A stretch of 64,000 nucleotides of DNA from Lingula anatina. Taxonomy: Eukaryota > Brachiopoda > Lingulata > Lingulida > Lingulidae. Below are positions 25,914 through 37,564 of the stretch, piece by piece. A program made the position numbers and the translations under genes. Below the pieces are notes generated by a model. The model worked only from the letters and a program-made list of their open reading frames with translations. It did no database searches and was not told the origin of the DNA. The DNA is taken from assembly GCF_001039355.2 (NCBI RefSeq), contig NW_019775791.1:462882-526881 (forward strand), given 5' to 3'. Each line of letters opens with the position of its first letter. The stretch's first letter is position 1.

Positions 25914-26312
25914 TCTAATAAGTCCAACTGGAAAATACATTTAGACGTGCATGCCATTCCATTTTGTGAGTGTGGAATATTGGGAGATTATGAACTCGAG
26001 TGTCCCAAAAGAATTGCTCTTAGGTCCCTTTACTTCCAATTTGAAGATTTAGACTGGAATTTTCTTCCTTTCAATGTTGGCCAGGCAATGGGAGCAGTCA
26101 AATTGACCCCTACTCTCTCTCGTTACCTTGACCAGTACAATCATAGGGAGGCCAGGAGAGAGCACAGTCCAGAAGTTGCGCCAAATAAGCCTCATTACCA
26201 GCAATATAGGCCTTCTTATTGGTTAGAAGGTATACATTGTTCCGGAAGGACAGTTATGCTGTTTATTGAGGACTTACAAAAATTTGGCATATTTAGGGAC
26301 CATTCAGATTGA
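25914..26312 (+). other. orphan open reading frame of about 130 codons
   Basis: Open from just after a TAA at 25911 to TGA at 26310-26312. It has no ATG near its beginning; the product contains HAIPFCECGILGDYELECPK and later LTPTLSRYLDQYN. I do not recognise a family. Its last six codons and stop lie inside the left inverted end of a MITE (from 26296), so the present end is not the original one if this was once coding. It may be an exon remnant, transposon debris or chance. Confidence 0.2.
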
Positions 26313-26541
26313 GAAGAGCAGAGTGCTAAGAAGTCTGTGACCTAAATATGGTGGCGTCGTCCCTACAGGGGCACATTAATTAAATCTCGGCTCAATTCAA
26401 CCGGTTGAGGGACAATGCGTGGGGAGGCGTGCGAGAGGCGGAGAGACCATTACAGGATTAGCAGTCTTCCTTTCAAGTAAGTCCACCATACTTAGGTCAC
26501 AGTCTTGCTAGCACTCGGCTCTTCTCTATCTGAATGGTCCC
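26296..26541. mobile_element. 246-bp MITE with 57-bp inverted ends
   Basis: GGGACCATTCAGAT(T/A)GAGAAGAGC continues for about 57 bp to ACCTAA(A/G)TATGGTGG and is mirrored at the right end with about six mismatches. Flanks are TTA on both sides (26293-26295, 26542-26544), as for PIF/Harbinger relatives. The interior contains TTAAATCTCGGCTC and GTGGGGAGGCGTGCGAGAGG, both found again in the elements near 33.3 kb. Confidence 0.85.
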
Positions 26542-26699
26542 TTAGTGTGGTCAACGTCCTTCAATAATTATTAATTTATACGTCTTTTAGCAAATTCTAT
26601 AAGCAGAAATTACATTTCGTGGAAATGGTTTAAAACGAAATCAAGGGACGCCTTATAGACTACATTTAATGCAACACACGATTGTACAAAGAAAACTGA

Positions 26700-27949
26700 A
26701 CTTTCACATTTATTATTCCAGCAAAATAAGACCCGTTTCCTCTGCCCAGCCAAACAAAGTGCTGGTGAAGATACAACGGTCAACATTTCTCGAGGTCTAA
26801 TGTTGGAAATAATTCTTAAAATTTACTGGAGCAAGAGATCCAATTTTACACTACTAATTATTGTTTTTGTGAAAAAATAGAGGGGCTTAATGTCATGAGA
26901 TGTATTTTCCTTTTAGTGAATAACAGCCAAGCTTTTTCACACACTAGAGGCATTCAAAAGCTTGGATACTGAAGTCTACTGGCTCTTGCTTCTAACAGAC
27001 AGAAACACTGCAATGATGAGACATTTATGTGAAAGCCTGTAACAAAAACAAAACATTCTGTACAAAATAGACATCTCCTCCCACTTATAACAAAGCCAAC
27101 AAGTTTACTTGCAGAACACTTGAGAAAGATAAGAGCAAATCTGCAGCAACACTGGTTTCAAATGCATTGTAGTTTCTACAACCTCGTATAAAACTAAAGC
27201 AAAATTCATAAATACACTGAACATCTCAATTTCATACTAAGACCAATAATTGTGACACAGTGAGGAAAAGTTCCAGTATTTCCAGCTACTGTAATATAAC
27301 ATTAAATTCAATTAATTTTATCCATTACGTATTTTTCACCAGCATTACTGTTGACAAACATTATAGAGATTTATATTGTCACCAAAAACTGAAGGGTTCT
27401 TTTTATTAAGCATGTTTCAAATGCTAGTATACATGAGAAGGGGGGGGGCATCCAAGTTGTGGACCTTCCTAATCTAAGCCTACATCAAGTCTATCAAAAT
27501 GTAATAAGGGAGCATTAAACATGAAATGCAATATGCCAATATCCCCTCTCAATGTTGCTATAGTTTTTGTTGTTGAAGCTGATATACTGTAAAATGACAT
27601 CAATCCACCAACATAGAAGGGTAGGCCAGAGATGGGGGCATTAAAAGATGGATTCTGAAGACACGCAGCTGGAAAAGCAACAAGTACATCCTACAGTTGA
27701 TGAAACTGAGAGACAGGTCACACTGGCCACAGCTGATCTCTTGCTACTGTTTGTTCAATACATATGAAACTTAGCTTAGTGCCTTCTTTCTTTTCCTTTA
27801 GCAAAATAAATATCATGCATTTTAACAATAAAGTGCTCTTTTGTTCTCTTTCAAAGATAAAAAAATGCCGTCCCCTGCAGTAAGAAAAGTCCAAATTTGA
27901 ACTTGTGTGGTATATTTCCTTCTTTTGTCTCTCCTTCCTGACATAACAT
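26700..27949 (-). other. probable NAP1-like 3' UTR
   Basis: Sequence downstream of the NAP1-like stop on the minus strand. The complement of AATAAA at 26709-26714 is the most distal candidate poly(A) signal before the 26.3-26.5 kb MITE. No coding sequence seen. With E78 this makes a tail-to-tail gene pair. Confidence 0.4.
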
Positions 27950-30900
27950 CTACTGCTGTTTACACTCTGGGGGCTTGCTAGGGTCAGCCTGAAACAGAAA
28001 TATCAGCATCAGCTCTCTCATTAAACATCTTCAACACATAATACACTATTCACTAGTGCATGTACAAGGATCATGTTTGAAAATAATTTCAACATGTTTG
28101 ACGTATGTGTTAGAGGACTTGTGTAGATCAGAAAACCCAGTAGTACTAGCCTCCATCTAGATCAGTCACTATTGTGGAACAGATGACAGATGTTATCAGA
28201 TATATGGTCCAGAAAGTCCCTAGTCTGGACATTTCCCTAGACTTGTTGCTCTCTGATGATTCAATAATTAGAAATTTTCAGTTTACGTCCTCAAAAACAA
28301 ATTTCAACTGTCCTGTGAAAAATGTGAAAACTTCCATGTAACAAACACAGTTTGATCACAATTTTCAAGGCAATAAAAATTACATAACAAAAGCATTAAC
28401 ATTAATGGTTAAAGGGCAAAACAAACCACCTTTGAGGATACAAAAGGTTCACATCATAAATACACCCAGATGTATGTTCTGTGTATTTGTACAGGAAACA
28501 GAAGACTGATTACAACCCTAAGTGAATCATGCAAAGGTTCAGTGCACTGAGAATTAATTTTTTATTTCTCATTCAAGAAGCAGAGCATTTTCACTAAAAA
28601 CAAAATCCCAGTGCAAGCACCATAATTTCAAACAAGGGGTAGCCAAACATTACAGAATACAACTGGCCAAGATGCAAACTCTGGCACTTCTGTTGTTAAC
28701 TTTTACATCAACTTTTTCTAAAAAGCTGTAGACAGTAGGTTTATTTAAAATACAAAGGCCCATGCCTCAGCCCTTTCACAAAAAGCATGCACATTTGAAG
28801 ATGGGGGGTAGGGGTACAGGGGGAAAGAAGAAGACCCCCCCAATTAGGTCTAAGCAAGTGTTCATGCTAGAACCAGTCCAGTCCCTGCACCAGGAAGCCA
28901 TTTCCCAGACACCAGAGAACAACATTTAGATCCATAGGAATAACAACAAAGAACACCCATTAGATTCAGAGCTCCTGGACTCGGCAAATTGTAAATAAAT
29001 TAAAACTAATTATTTAATCAATAAAAGAAATCTGCTTGTTGCTAATTCATCTTCAGATTCAATGTTGAGTTATAGATAATATTCACATCAATAATTTTGA
29101 ACAGACCTTGACGTGGACATAAAGGTAAGTCCAGTCAATGGATCGGCAGTGTACATAATTCCAAGTATACAACTCAAAATCACCACTGTCTACACCACTA
29201 GAAAACAGGGAAAGGACGGACTTCAAATGTGTAATTTTCCCTAAAGATATAAAATGCTTTACAGCATTCAGTACAAAGAACTCTCCTGGATAAGGGGTAC
29301 AGGAACTCTGAACTACATAAGCTGCATTCACAGCAGGGCTAACTTAGGACTGGAAATGATGCAATTTGAACATATCCATTCCAAGTTATTCCTTCAATTA
29401 ACATAACTTGGGTGCAGGATCCACAATGCAGAAAGTTGATGGAATTACCTCTGTCCTCACTAAGACTTCTCCTGCTGTAAAAACAGGGCAGATGACAGTT
29501 ACTCTGAATATATCACTTCAGCCTTATACAAACTATGTATAAACTATGAAATCATCATCAATGACAATACAGACAACAAGTGACGGATATTTTACTGTCA
29601 CTGTACACCTACACCAGAACAAGTAGTTCCATCAAGTTTCTAAACTGAACAGTATACAAAAACTGATCTTTTACGGAGAAATTACCCATGTTACCTGCAT
29701 TCTAAGCAGTGGTAACTGGATTTAAGTATTGTCTTTAAATTAAAATGTAAAATAGAAAAAAACACACAAATAAAGATTACACTGCATTTTGAAATTTAAA
29801 CATTTTCAAATGGATTTAGCAGAATTTGCTGTAAACAGAAACCTAGGATGCTGAGATCAAGATATGCATCACATTAAAGTGTTAAAGAGAACATGTCACT
29901 TACTGGTGGTTGATAATCTGGATCTGCATCTTCATCCTCCTCTCCTTCCTCTGCTTCTCCCTGAAACAAACAACAGCCAATTAAGTAAGAACACAACACA
30001 GCCAATAGAAAACTAGGTAACAGAACAGCACAGCAAATAAAAAACTAGGTAAGAACACAGAAGAGCCAATAGAAAAATAGGTAAGACACAGCAAAGCCAA
30101 CAGAAAAGATATTCTTTATAATTCTCACAACTTCCATAACACTAAATATGTGAAAACATATACGTAAGCACTGTAGTATTTTATCTATTAAATATCAATA
30201 TTATCATGAAAACATTTTTTCCTTTACCTACAATGTACTTTTGTTAGCTTTTGAAATTGAAATTGTGCACAATTGTAACACAATGTATGTACAAGTCTAG
30301 AAATGAATTGAATATATCCTGATTAAAAGTACATTGTAGTTCCTTTATTTTTTTACTTATTATTATTATTATTATTATTTCAATATGCAACATCTGAAAA
30401 TATTAAATTATGCTCCTTACCTCTTCTTCCCCCTCATCTTCAAACTGAAAAACAAAAACAAAACACTGATATCTCTACAAGAACTATTGTTCCTCTTTGC
30501 ACCAAATTGATATCCCAGTACAGATAAATTCACTTCATTGTAAATTAAACATGACATAAGCTGCAGGTTGTATAGTTCCATGTAAAAAACAAGAACTTTA
30601 TTCCACATCACGTCCTCCACGTACCTCGTCTTCTTCCAAGGCCTCTCCAGTAAAATAAAGGACTGCCCTCGGGACCACACGCTCACGGATAAAGTGGCCA
30701 ATTTCAAAATCAGCAGCCAGGAGAGCTTCTGTGTCTTCATCCTGAATTGTAGAAAACAAACACCATTTGATGCTGCTGCTAGTCCAGATCTGTTCACATT
30801 CTTTGACACAAATGTCAGTGTCCTTGCCACAAAAACTGTCACATTATCATATGCAGTCCTGGGGCTATGATCTAATACAAAATAATAAACCAACTAACAC

Positions 30901-33900
30901 CAATAAAATATAAAATATCATACTAATCATTTTATCTACCCAAAGACAAACCAAAGTCAAGGGCAGATCCAGGATTATTTGAAGGGGGGTCCGGAACAAC
31001 AGGCCTCGGAAAAGTTTTTGGTGTTTTGGAGAGCAAACAGTGCCCTTTGGTACAGTTTAGAACTATGATTAGCTAGTCAAAATTCTAATTTCAAGAGGGG
31101 AATATTGGTGTGATATATTTTTCAGAAACTGAAGGGGGGGTCAGCCCCCCAAACCCCCCTAAATCCACCACTAAAAGTCCACCTACTCCTTCCTCCTCCT
31201 CCCCATCTCCTTCAGGAACCTGTGGAGGGTTGAAGAAATTAAAAAAGGAATCATTCTGGACTGTCTTGGTGACCATCCGTGTGGTGCCCCGCCCTTTGTG
31301 CTTTTGTTTCTTCTTAATCTGCTTGATTGTCACATTCTTGCCTTTCTTCCAATCAATTGTACAGCTGCAGCAAACAATGAAAAGTTGGGAGTAAATATTT
31401 TCATCTATTCTTGTTCTTGTTTTTTTTTATTTATTTAGAAGACATTTTTAACAACCAAACAAAATATTTGAATTGCAGTAATCACAAATTGAAATATTTT
31501 CTTCCACAAGATAGGAATATCCTTCCTACATTGAAAATTTTATGTTTTAGGCCAAGAAATAAAGAATATTGCCTAAACAAAGCAGTCTAACATCACCTTA
31601 CCCTGTGCACTTGATAATTTCTGGGCCCTCAAAAGAAGACAGATCCTCTCTGTTAGGTTCTGATCGCATTATGTAGTGCTTTGTTAGGACAGAATTGTTA
31701 AAGAACTCATTGGGTTCAAAGTGAAATTCTAGTGTAAAACCCTGGAAAAAAAGAAATCCAGATATCAGTGTTGACCAATGCATACTTATTACACAATGAC
31801 TTTAAATTTGTCAAATACAAAAGAAGGTAACAAAACATGGTATTGTACGCTATTTATTACAATGTAAGGAAGAGGTGTACTCTTTAAATAATACGACCTA
31901 AAACTTTGAAAGCAATATGTAAGCAGCTGGGATGTAACCTTTAATTTGTAACCACCAATTCCTTAATCAATGATGAAATTTACATACTGTTACAACTATC
32001 ATAGGTCTTACCATAGGTCCAGAGTCCATTGGTGTAAATTTGACTTTAATATCATTTAAATGTTGCAAAATGGCTTCATCATGCTCCTGAAATTCCCAGA
32101 CACGAGAGATTCGTCAAAAAAATTGCAAAATAAACACTCAACATAGTCTTTTTTGACTTATCAAAAATTTAACTACACATTGTAACTACTCCAATATTTT
32201 ACTGAAGTTCTGCAGCATATTTAATTTGGTGAAGTAAAAGTAAAAATTTGTACCATGAAAAATATTTTAAACAGACAAAATGAAGAGTCCAACAGAAAGG
32301 CAGCTTTGAAATATGCATTTCACCTAAAAAAAAACAAACTAAGTTTTGGTTGCTCAATGTAATTTCTTCATTATGTAACCAAATGATTCTATTTTTGTTG
32401 AGCAATGATTTTTTTTATCTGACTTATTTCTTATCTGACTAATAGAACTATCCTACAAACCTGCACCATGTCTGAGAGCATGTCAACGTTCTTAAATATG
32501 GTCAACCAGAATCCTGGAATTCCACTAGGGTTCTCTGGAACAAAATGGCAAAAAATAAATCACATTAAAAAAAAAACTAAAATGAGATTCAATGCTGGGG
32601 CAGATGATAGGTCGACGGAATACTTATGTTTATATAAAAAATAATTAATCAAAACGAATTCCTGACAGTGAAAAAAAATCAATTCCTTTCCTGAACTTTA
32701 GAACAGGTATCCCTCACTCAAGTTGTGCAAAATATTCTCACTTAAAGTTTTAATGTTCCTATTTGAAGGTTGTACAATTAAACATACCTTCTTCCTTTTC
32801 TCCATCATCTGTCTTCTCTTCTCCTTCTGGCGTAAGTTCTACTATTTTTGCCTTTTGTTTCAATTCATCCTGAAAAAAGAAATTTATAGTAAAATCTTCA
32901 AAAGGTAATCTTCAAAATGTCCAGCCTAACTCCTGGCTGTGTTGAGAAGTGCACACCTTCCTAAGTGCCAAGGTATCAGAAAATATAAATGGTTGGTCTT
33001 CTGTGACAGCCTTCATCATTTAGTTAAGATTAAACAGCTTAAGATGCCAAAAATTTAAATCTCGGCTCCGAACATGAATATCTCTGTGAATATCTCTGGT
33101 GATATTATCTCCGTAGATAGTTGATTCATTGCTGCTCTACGGGCCAATTCATTCCTTTTTCATCTCTGTTTTGAAAGATAATAGAACAAAAGAGCTTTTT
33201 TGCCTTCGATTGCCTTCAGCCGCCATGCTTTCTTCACCACGAGTTTAACTGATGAGCATGCGCACTTAATATTTCTCAGGTAGCTTCCGCATGGCGAACG
33301 GAGCCGAGATTTAATTACTGTACCCCGCAGGGACGACGTGTGGGGAGGCGTGTGAGAGGCGGAGAGACTATTAAAAGATTAGGCGGTTTTTCTTTCATGT
33401 ACGTCCGCCACTTTTAGTTCTCAGGATTTGTAAAGCCTGGCTCAATTCGTTGAGAATGCGGCCACAGTCTACCATTCTAATTCTTATTCCAAATAAATAA
33501 AATAAAGCCAGATCATATTTGTGTCTTATCAATGAAAAGCTGGGTAACATATAAATAACATATATACATATATAATATTCTATTGAAATATTTAGTCCAC
33601 TGTTCTGAAAGCAGCCTATGTCTACTGCAGATATTCAGATATAAAGTATTTCCAGCACATAAGCCTCAATCAGACACTAATACTGATCCACTGAGGATTA
33701 AACAAGACAGATAATGATGACATATTCCATCATTCTAAGTGAAAGCCGCCTCATTATCCTGTACCTAGATACCAACTTGTGGCTTATTTTTCCTTTTCCA
33801 ATAACATATAAATTACATAACAACATTTCGTCTGACGATAAAATGCCTATTCTCATCAAGAGCAACCTTTGGAAATACATTTACATGAGGGCTAATTTAG

Positions 33901-36900
33901 ACTAGAACTTGATGTAAAAAACACATATTCAGACTAAATAACATAACAGTCCTGTTGTATTAGAATTAGCAATTTGGTTTTTTATTTCTTATGATACAAT
34001 TCTAATACCAAACTGAGTAACCCTTTCTCTAGGTCAGCTTACAAAACTATAAGTAAACATTTCCAGAATGTTTGCCAGCAATGATGACTAAGTAATACTA
34101 CATCACAATGTGCTATCTGGACAGTTTAACCTTCTTGGGTCAGAGTAGAAAATTGAGATGTTTCAAAAAAGGCAGAAATCACCCAAAATACAGCATGTGA
34201 TAATTTCTACAAGATTGCTTCAGTTTTTGATTCCAGTCAAGCAGATTGCTGGCAAGCATTTTGACACTGAAATTGTGGAGTTTTAGTCTTTATTTCACCT
34301 GCATCAGTTACTCACTCAAGTCTGCAATATTTCCAAATCAAATTATAATAAATGAAAAGATAACACTTCACACACAACAAAACTCCTGCCTCGGTTCTAA
34401 AATGGACACCGGACTGAGTGTTTTCGACTCCAAGAAGATTAAACAATCTGGAAAGTGAAATGAAAAACCTACTTCCTCCAATCTTCTCTTCTTGGGACTG
34501 GACTTGGTCTGGAAACAGAAAATCCCCAAACTTCACACAAAATGGACTCCTTTTAAATCTTTAAAGTTTGCCACGTCACTTTTGTTTCCTTAAGCATGAT
34601 AATACCGCCTTATACAGACTTAACATTTTAAGACTAACACTAAAAATCAGTCTTGAATCTGTCAATACAAAAGACATACCACTACACTTTTTAACATCTG
34701 TCCACTGACACACCTAAGACCAACTCTTGGTCCAAAACAGTCCCAGTCTGTGTAGTGCTATAGTTGACACACATCACATTGATTTTCCATAACAGCTAAT
34801 TCAATCTCCAGTTTTGCCACACAAAGATTTCTTTTCTTAACTCAAGCCTATAAAAACGTGCTTTCGCAAAGTCATTCACAGATATGTTCCACACACTAGC
34901 GCCATCTACAGATCATACTCACAGCTAATTCATCATCTTCTTCAGCGTCACTTGGCCAGTCGCAGTCAGAGTCTGTAGGTTCTAGAGTGCCACTTACTAT
35001 ATCACGTCTCTAAAATATATACATATATAAACATTTCATCAATTACAAATCATGTCAGCAATGGTACCACATGGTAACAACAAATTTTTCTTTTATAAAA
35101 AAGTACCATCTATCCAACCTTGTCCCCAAATCCCTAGGGACAAATTTCCTTCCTAACTCCTCCACCCCTTCTGCTAAAGCACAAAACAGCTTTTAAACTT
35201 TACTTCCAAAAATGTTTTAACAATGCCAACCCAATGCCAAACATATTTATAAATTCAAATTCTTTTATAACAAGATGACTTCACCAAAATTTCATTTTGA
35301 TGGACTTAACACCTCCACTTCTTATACTAACTAGTGTTATAATTTCATTTTTATTCGATTTTCCATATTATTTTCCTGCATGAAAATAAATAACCACCTA
35401 TTCTCCATGACAGAGAATATGAAAATAAATAACTACCTACCCTCTCTGACAGAGGAGCATATTGTGCAGCATATTTGCACTCTAACTCATGGACCTCTTC
35501 ATAAAATTTAGACTCTATCTGCAACATCTCAAACTGCAACTTCTTCAAGGACTTTAGCCGCCGCTTGACAACTTTTGGTAAGCTGTAAAAAAAGTGTAAT
35601 TTCAGTACAGGTGTAAAGGAATAAATAAAGACTTCAGTGTGAAATCGCCCTCAGCAGTGAACTAAGACGTCGTGTTTGACTAAGAATACTTAGTCTATAA
35701 GTAATGAATAATTCTATTCACTCTAACATAACATATACAAAGTAAAATTTTGCTAATTAATTTAATCAGTTAATCAGCATAAAATTTGGATTTTGAAAAA
35801 TAATTCAACATTACACAGTGCAACTTTTTAGGAAGCAATTAGTAGAGAACTTACCTTTGAATATACCCCGAGGGCGAGCCAATCATTTGACCTAGACGAC
35901 CTTGAATTGCAGCCAGAAATTCGGGATTCTGCAGAAACTGGGCGGCCATGTCCCCTGTGAACTGTGGAGCTCCCACTAGGAGAGGAAGGAAACCTTTCTT
36001 TAAAGGGATAACAACTGTTCATTTTGGCAAAAAAATGGATTGTCCTGGGGTAAAGGACAATTTTCCCACACTTACCAATGGTTAATGAATCCATTCCCAC
36101 ATTCAAAGTTAATGCCTGTTTATTTTTTCTCTAAAGAGATTATTACAGAGTGTAGTAATCTATGGAGGTCACGTGATGTGATGGCAAGCACAGATTCCAG
36201 AATAATTGTATTAACTGCCGTTTTGGTGGTAAAATAGAATTTATTATATTTCTATGTGTTATTTACAATGTATTTATTGTGAAAAATGGATATCTTAAGA
36301 ACAGTTGTTATCCCTTTAACAATGCTCAAATATTTTCGGTTTTCAAGAAGTTAACTCATAAAAAGATCTGTTGAAAATCATTTTAAATGGTAAGGAAGAC
36401 ATGGACCTCCACGTCCCCCCCCCCACCCCACCCCTCCAAGAAATAAATCCAAACATGTACTTTCCACTATCAATGAAAAAAATCCAAGCATAATATACCT
36501 ATACATTTTTACAAAAGGCAAAATTCTACAAGACAAACAAGCAACAGCACTATCATAAAATATTCACAGTATTCATTCAATACTCCCTAGTTTACTTCCT
36601 GTCATTTAATCTGGAAATAGTTCCATCAATGGACATTTTAATAATTCTTATAATATACTAGGTGAAGTGGGGGGAGGCACTTTGACTGAAATGGAGATAC
36701 CCCCCTTTTTTTTTTTTTTTTTTGGGGGGGGGGGGGGTCTAAAAATGAATACAACAATGATTTCTAGCCATTTGCAGTCATTTTCTGAGCATTTAGATCA
36801 CTTCAATGGTTAACACAAGAAGCATGGACCATCAACCAGACTGTAATGTCCCTGGTGCAGTGTGTTACTGCAGAGCATACTGAACTCCAGTGGTGTACAG

Positions 36901-37564
36901 AAAACTCTGCTGAACACTTTTCTCATTGTTTAGAATACAAAGTTTGGTATCTCTACTTACTCTCATCATCTGGTCCTGCATCCTCTTCATCAGCAGCAAT
37001 TTCTTCCACACCTTCATCAACAGGTGGCCTGCAGAATAAAGTCCAAAACTAAGTCTGGTCTAACTACAAATGTGGATTCTAAGTCAACTAAGTCTGGTCT
37101 AACTACACTAAGTCAACTTATAAATCTTAAAAGAATAAAGACAAAGCATGCATTTAGTGTGCAGCAGACTGTGACATATATATAGCTGCATATTTTACAG
37201 ACATTACTAGATAGGTCTCATTTTATCTAAGTCCACTCTTCCAGTGCAAAAAGGCATCAAGCAAAAAGAACTGGATCTTACCTATTTAACAAATTATAGT
37301 TTTTTACCATTTTCACTTTACATTTTACAGGCCTATAGATTAAGGGGTGGGGGTGGGGGTGGGTATGTGTGGGTGAGACTTCACCATCCCCCTTTTTGGA
37401 TAGGAATAGATCCACTCTGGGAATATTTGATCTATGTAAACTAAGGTTTCATGACAAATGTCCTCATTTTCAGAAAAAGTACCTCCTTTTGCAATTGCTA
37501 GCTATGGGTCTGTTTTATCATATCAGATAACTTCCAGCTGTACTTACTTTTCTGGGTCTGACAT
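27950..37564 (-). CDS. NAP1L: nucleosome assembly protein 1-like (NAP1L) histone chaperone
   Basis: Coding exons in transcript order: 37548-37564, 36961-37028, 35855-35975, 35441-35582, 34923-35009, 34473-34508, 32788-32869, 32461-32534, 32012-32086, 31602-31741, 31187-31364, 30625-30741, 30421-30444, 29904-29960, 27950-27988. All have AG/GT borders and matching phases, giving 418 residues (human NAP1L1 has 391). An acidic N-terminus is followed by the long dimer helix (VVKRRLKSLKKLQFEMLQIE...FYEEVHELE) and the NAP domain with FEPNEFFNNSVLTK, IDWKKGKNVTIK, KKKQKHKGRGT and NDSFFNFFNPP, then an acidic tail and a C-terminal CKQQ prenylation box. These proteins bind H2A-H2B, shuttle histones and assist chromatin assembly. 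A TAA lies three codons before the ATG. The 36-bp exon coding TKSSPKKRRLEE is an insertion relative to vertebrate NAP1L1. Confidence 0.96.
30959..31173. mobile_element. MITE-like insertion beside a NAP1L splice donor
   Basis: A 215-bp element starts AAGGGCAGATCCAGG and ends AAATCCACCACTA (roughly inverted GTGG-GGATYYAGG ends), with G6 and C6 runs just inside both ends. The hexamer AAAGTC stands on both sides (30953-30958 and 31174-31179), a probable target duplication. The right copy is one base from the six-base donor GTAGGT (31181-31186, read on the minus strand). Confidence 0.7.
33059..33310. mobile_element. 252-bp MITE with TTAA flanks
   Basis: Ends ATCTCGGCTCCG at 33059 and its complement at 33299-33310, each bounded by TTAA (33055-33058, 33311-33314). 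TTAA target duplication suggests piggyBac type, though the palindromic boundary makes this uncertain. It lies in a NAP1L intron. The interior has no ORF. Confidence 0.6.
33311..33465. mobile_element. element sharing modules with the 26.3 kb MITE and with the window start
   Basis: CCGCAGGGACGAC, then GTGTGGGGAGGCGTGTGAGA and GGCGGAGAGAC, resemble the interior of the element at 26296. The right end GTAAAGCCTGGCTCAATTCG followed by TTGAGAATGCG matches positions 1-30 of the window almost exactly. No matching left end was found, so this copy looks broken by the neighbouring TTAA-flanked element. Confidence 0.6.
34473..34508 (-). CDS. NAP1L 36-bp micro-exon, possible cassette encoding a basic motif
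   Basis: Phase 0 at both ends, acceptor TTCTGTTTCCAG and donor GTAGGT. It codes TKSSPKKRRLEE at residues 146-157, between an acidic linker (DAEEDDELA) and DELKQKAK. PKKRR looks like a classical nuclear localisation signal and SSPKK like a kinase site. The reading frame is kept if it is skipped, so alternative splicing is possible. Confidence 0.8.
36704..36740. repeat. C-T-G homopolymer junction
   Basis: A run of C is followed by about 20 T and about 13 G in a NAP1L intron. Such a tract is error-prone in sequencing and assembly, so its exact length is doubtful. Confidence 0.8.
37344..37363 (+). other. potential G-quadruplex in a NAP1L intron
   Basis: GGGGTGGGGGTGGGGGTGGG has four G-runs with single-base loops, a strong G4 pattern on the plus strand, which is the template strand for NAP1L. 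Pattern evidence only. Confidence 0.6.

Noticed and set aside
30417-30893. 158-codon minus-strand frame
   Set aside because: It reads across the NAP1L exon 30625-30741 in a wrong frame and through its splice sites; the correct frame is in the NAP1L model.
31110-31394. 94-codon plus-strand frame
   Set aside because: It is antisense to a NAP1L exon and to the adjacent MITE, with proline/serine repeats from the C-rich strand.
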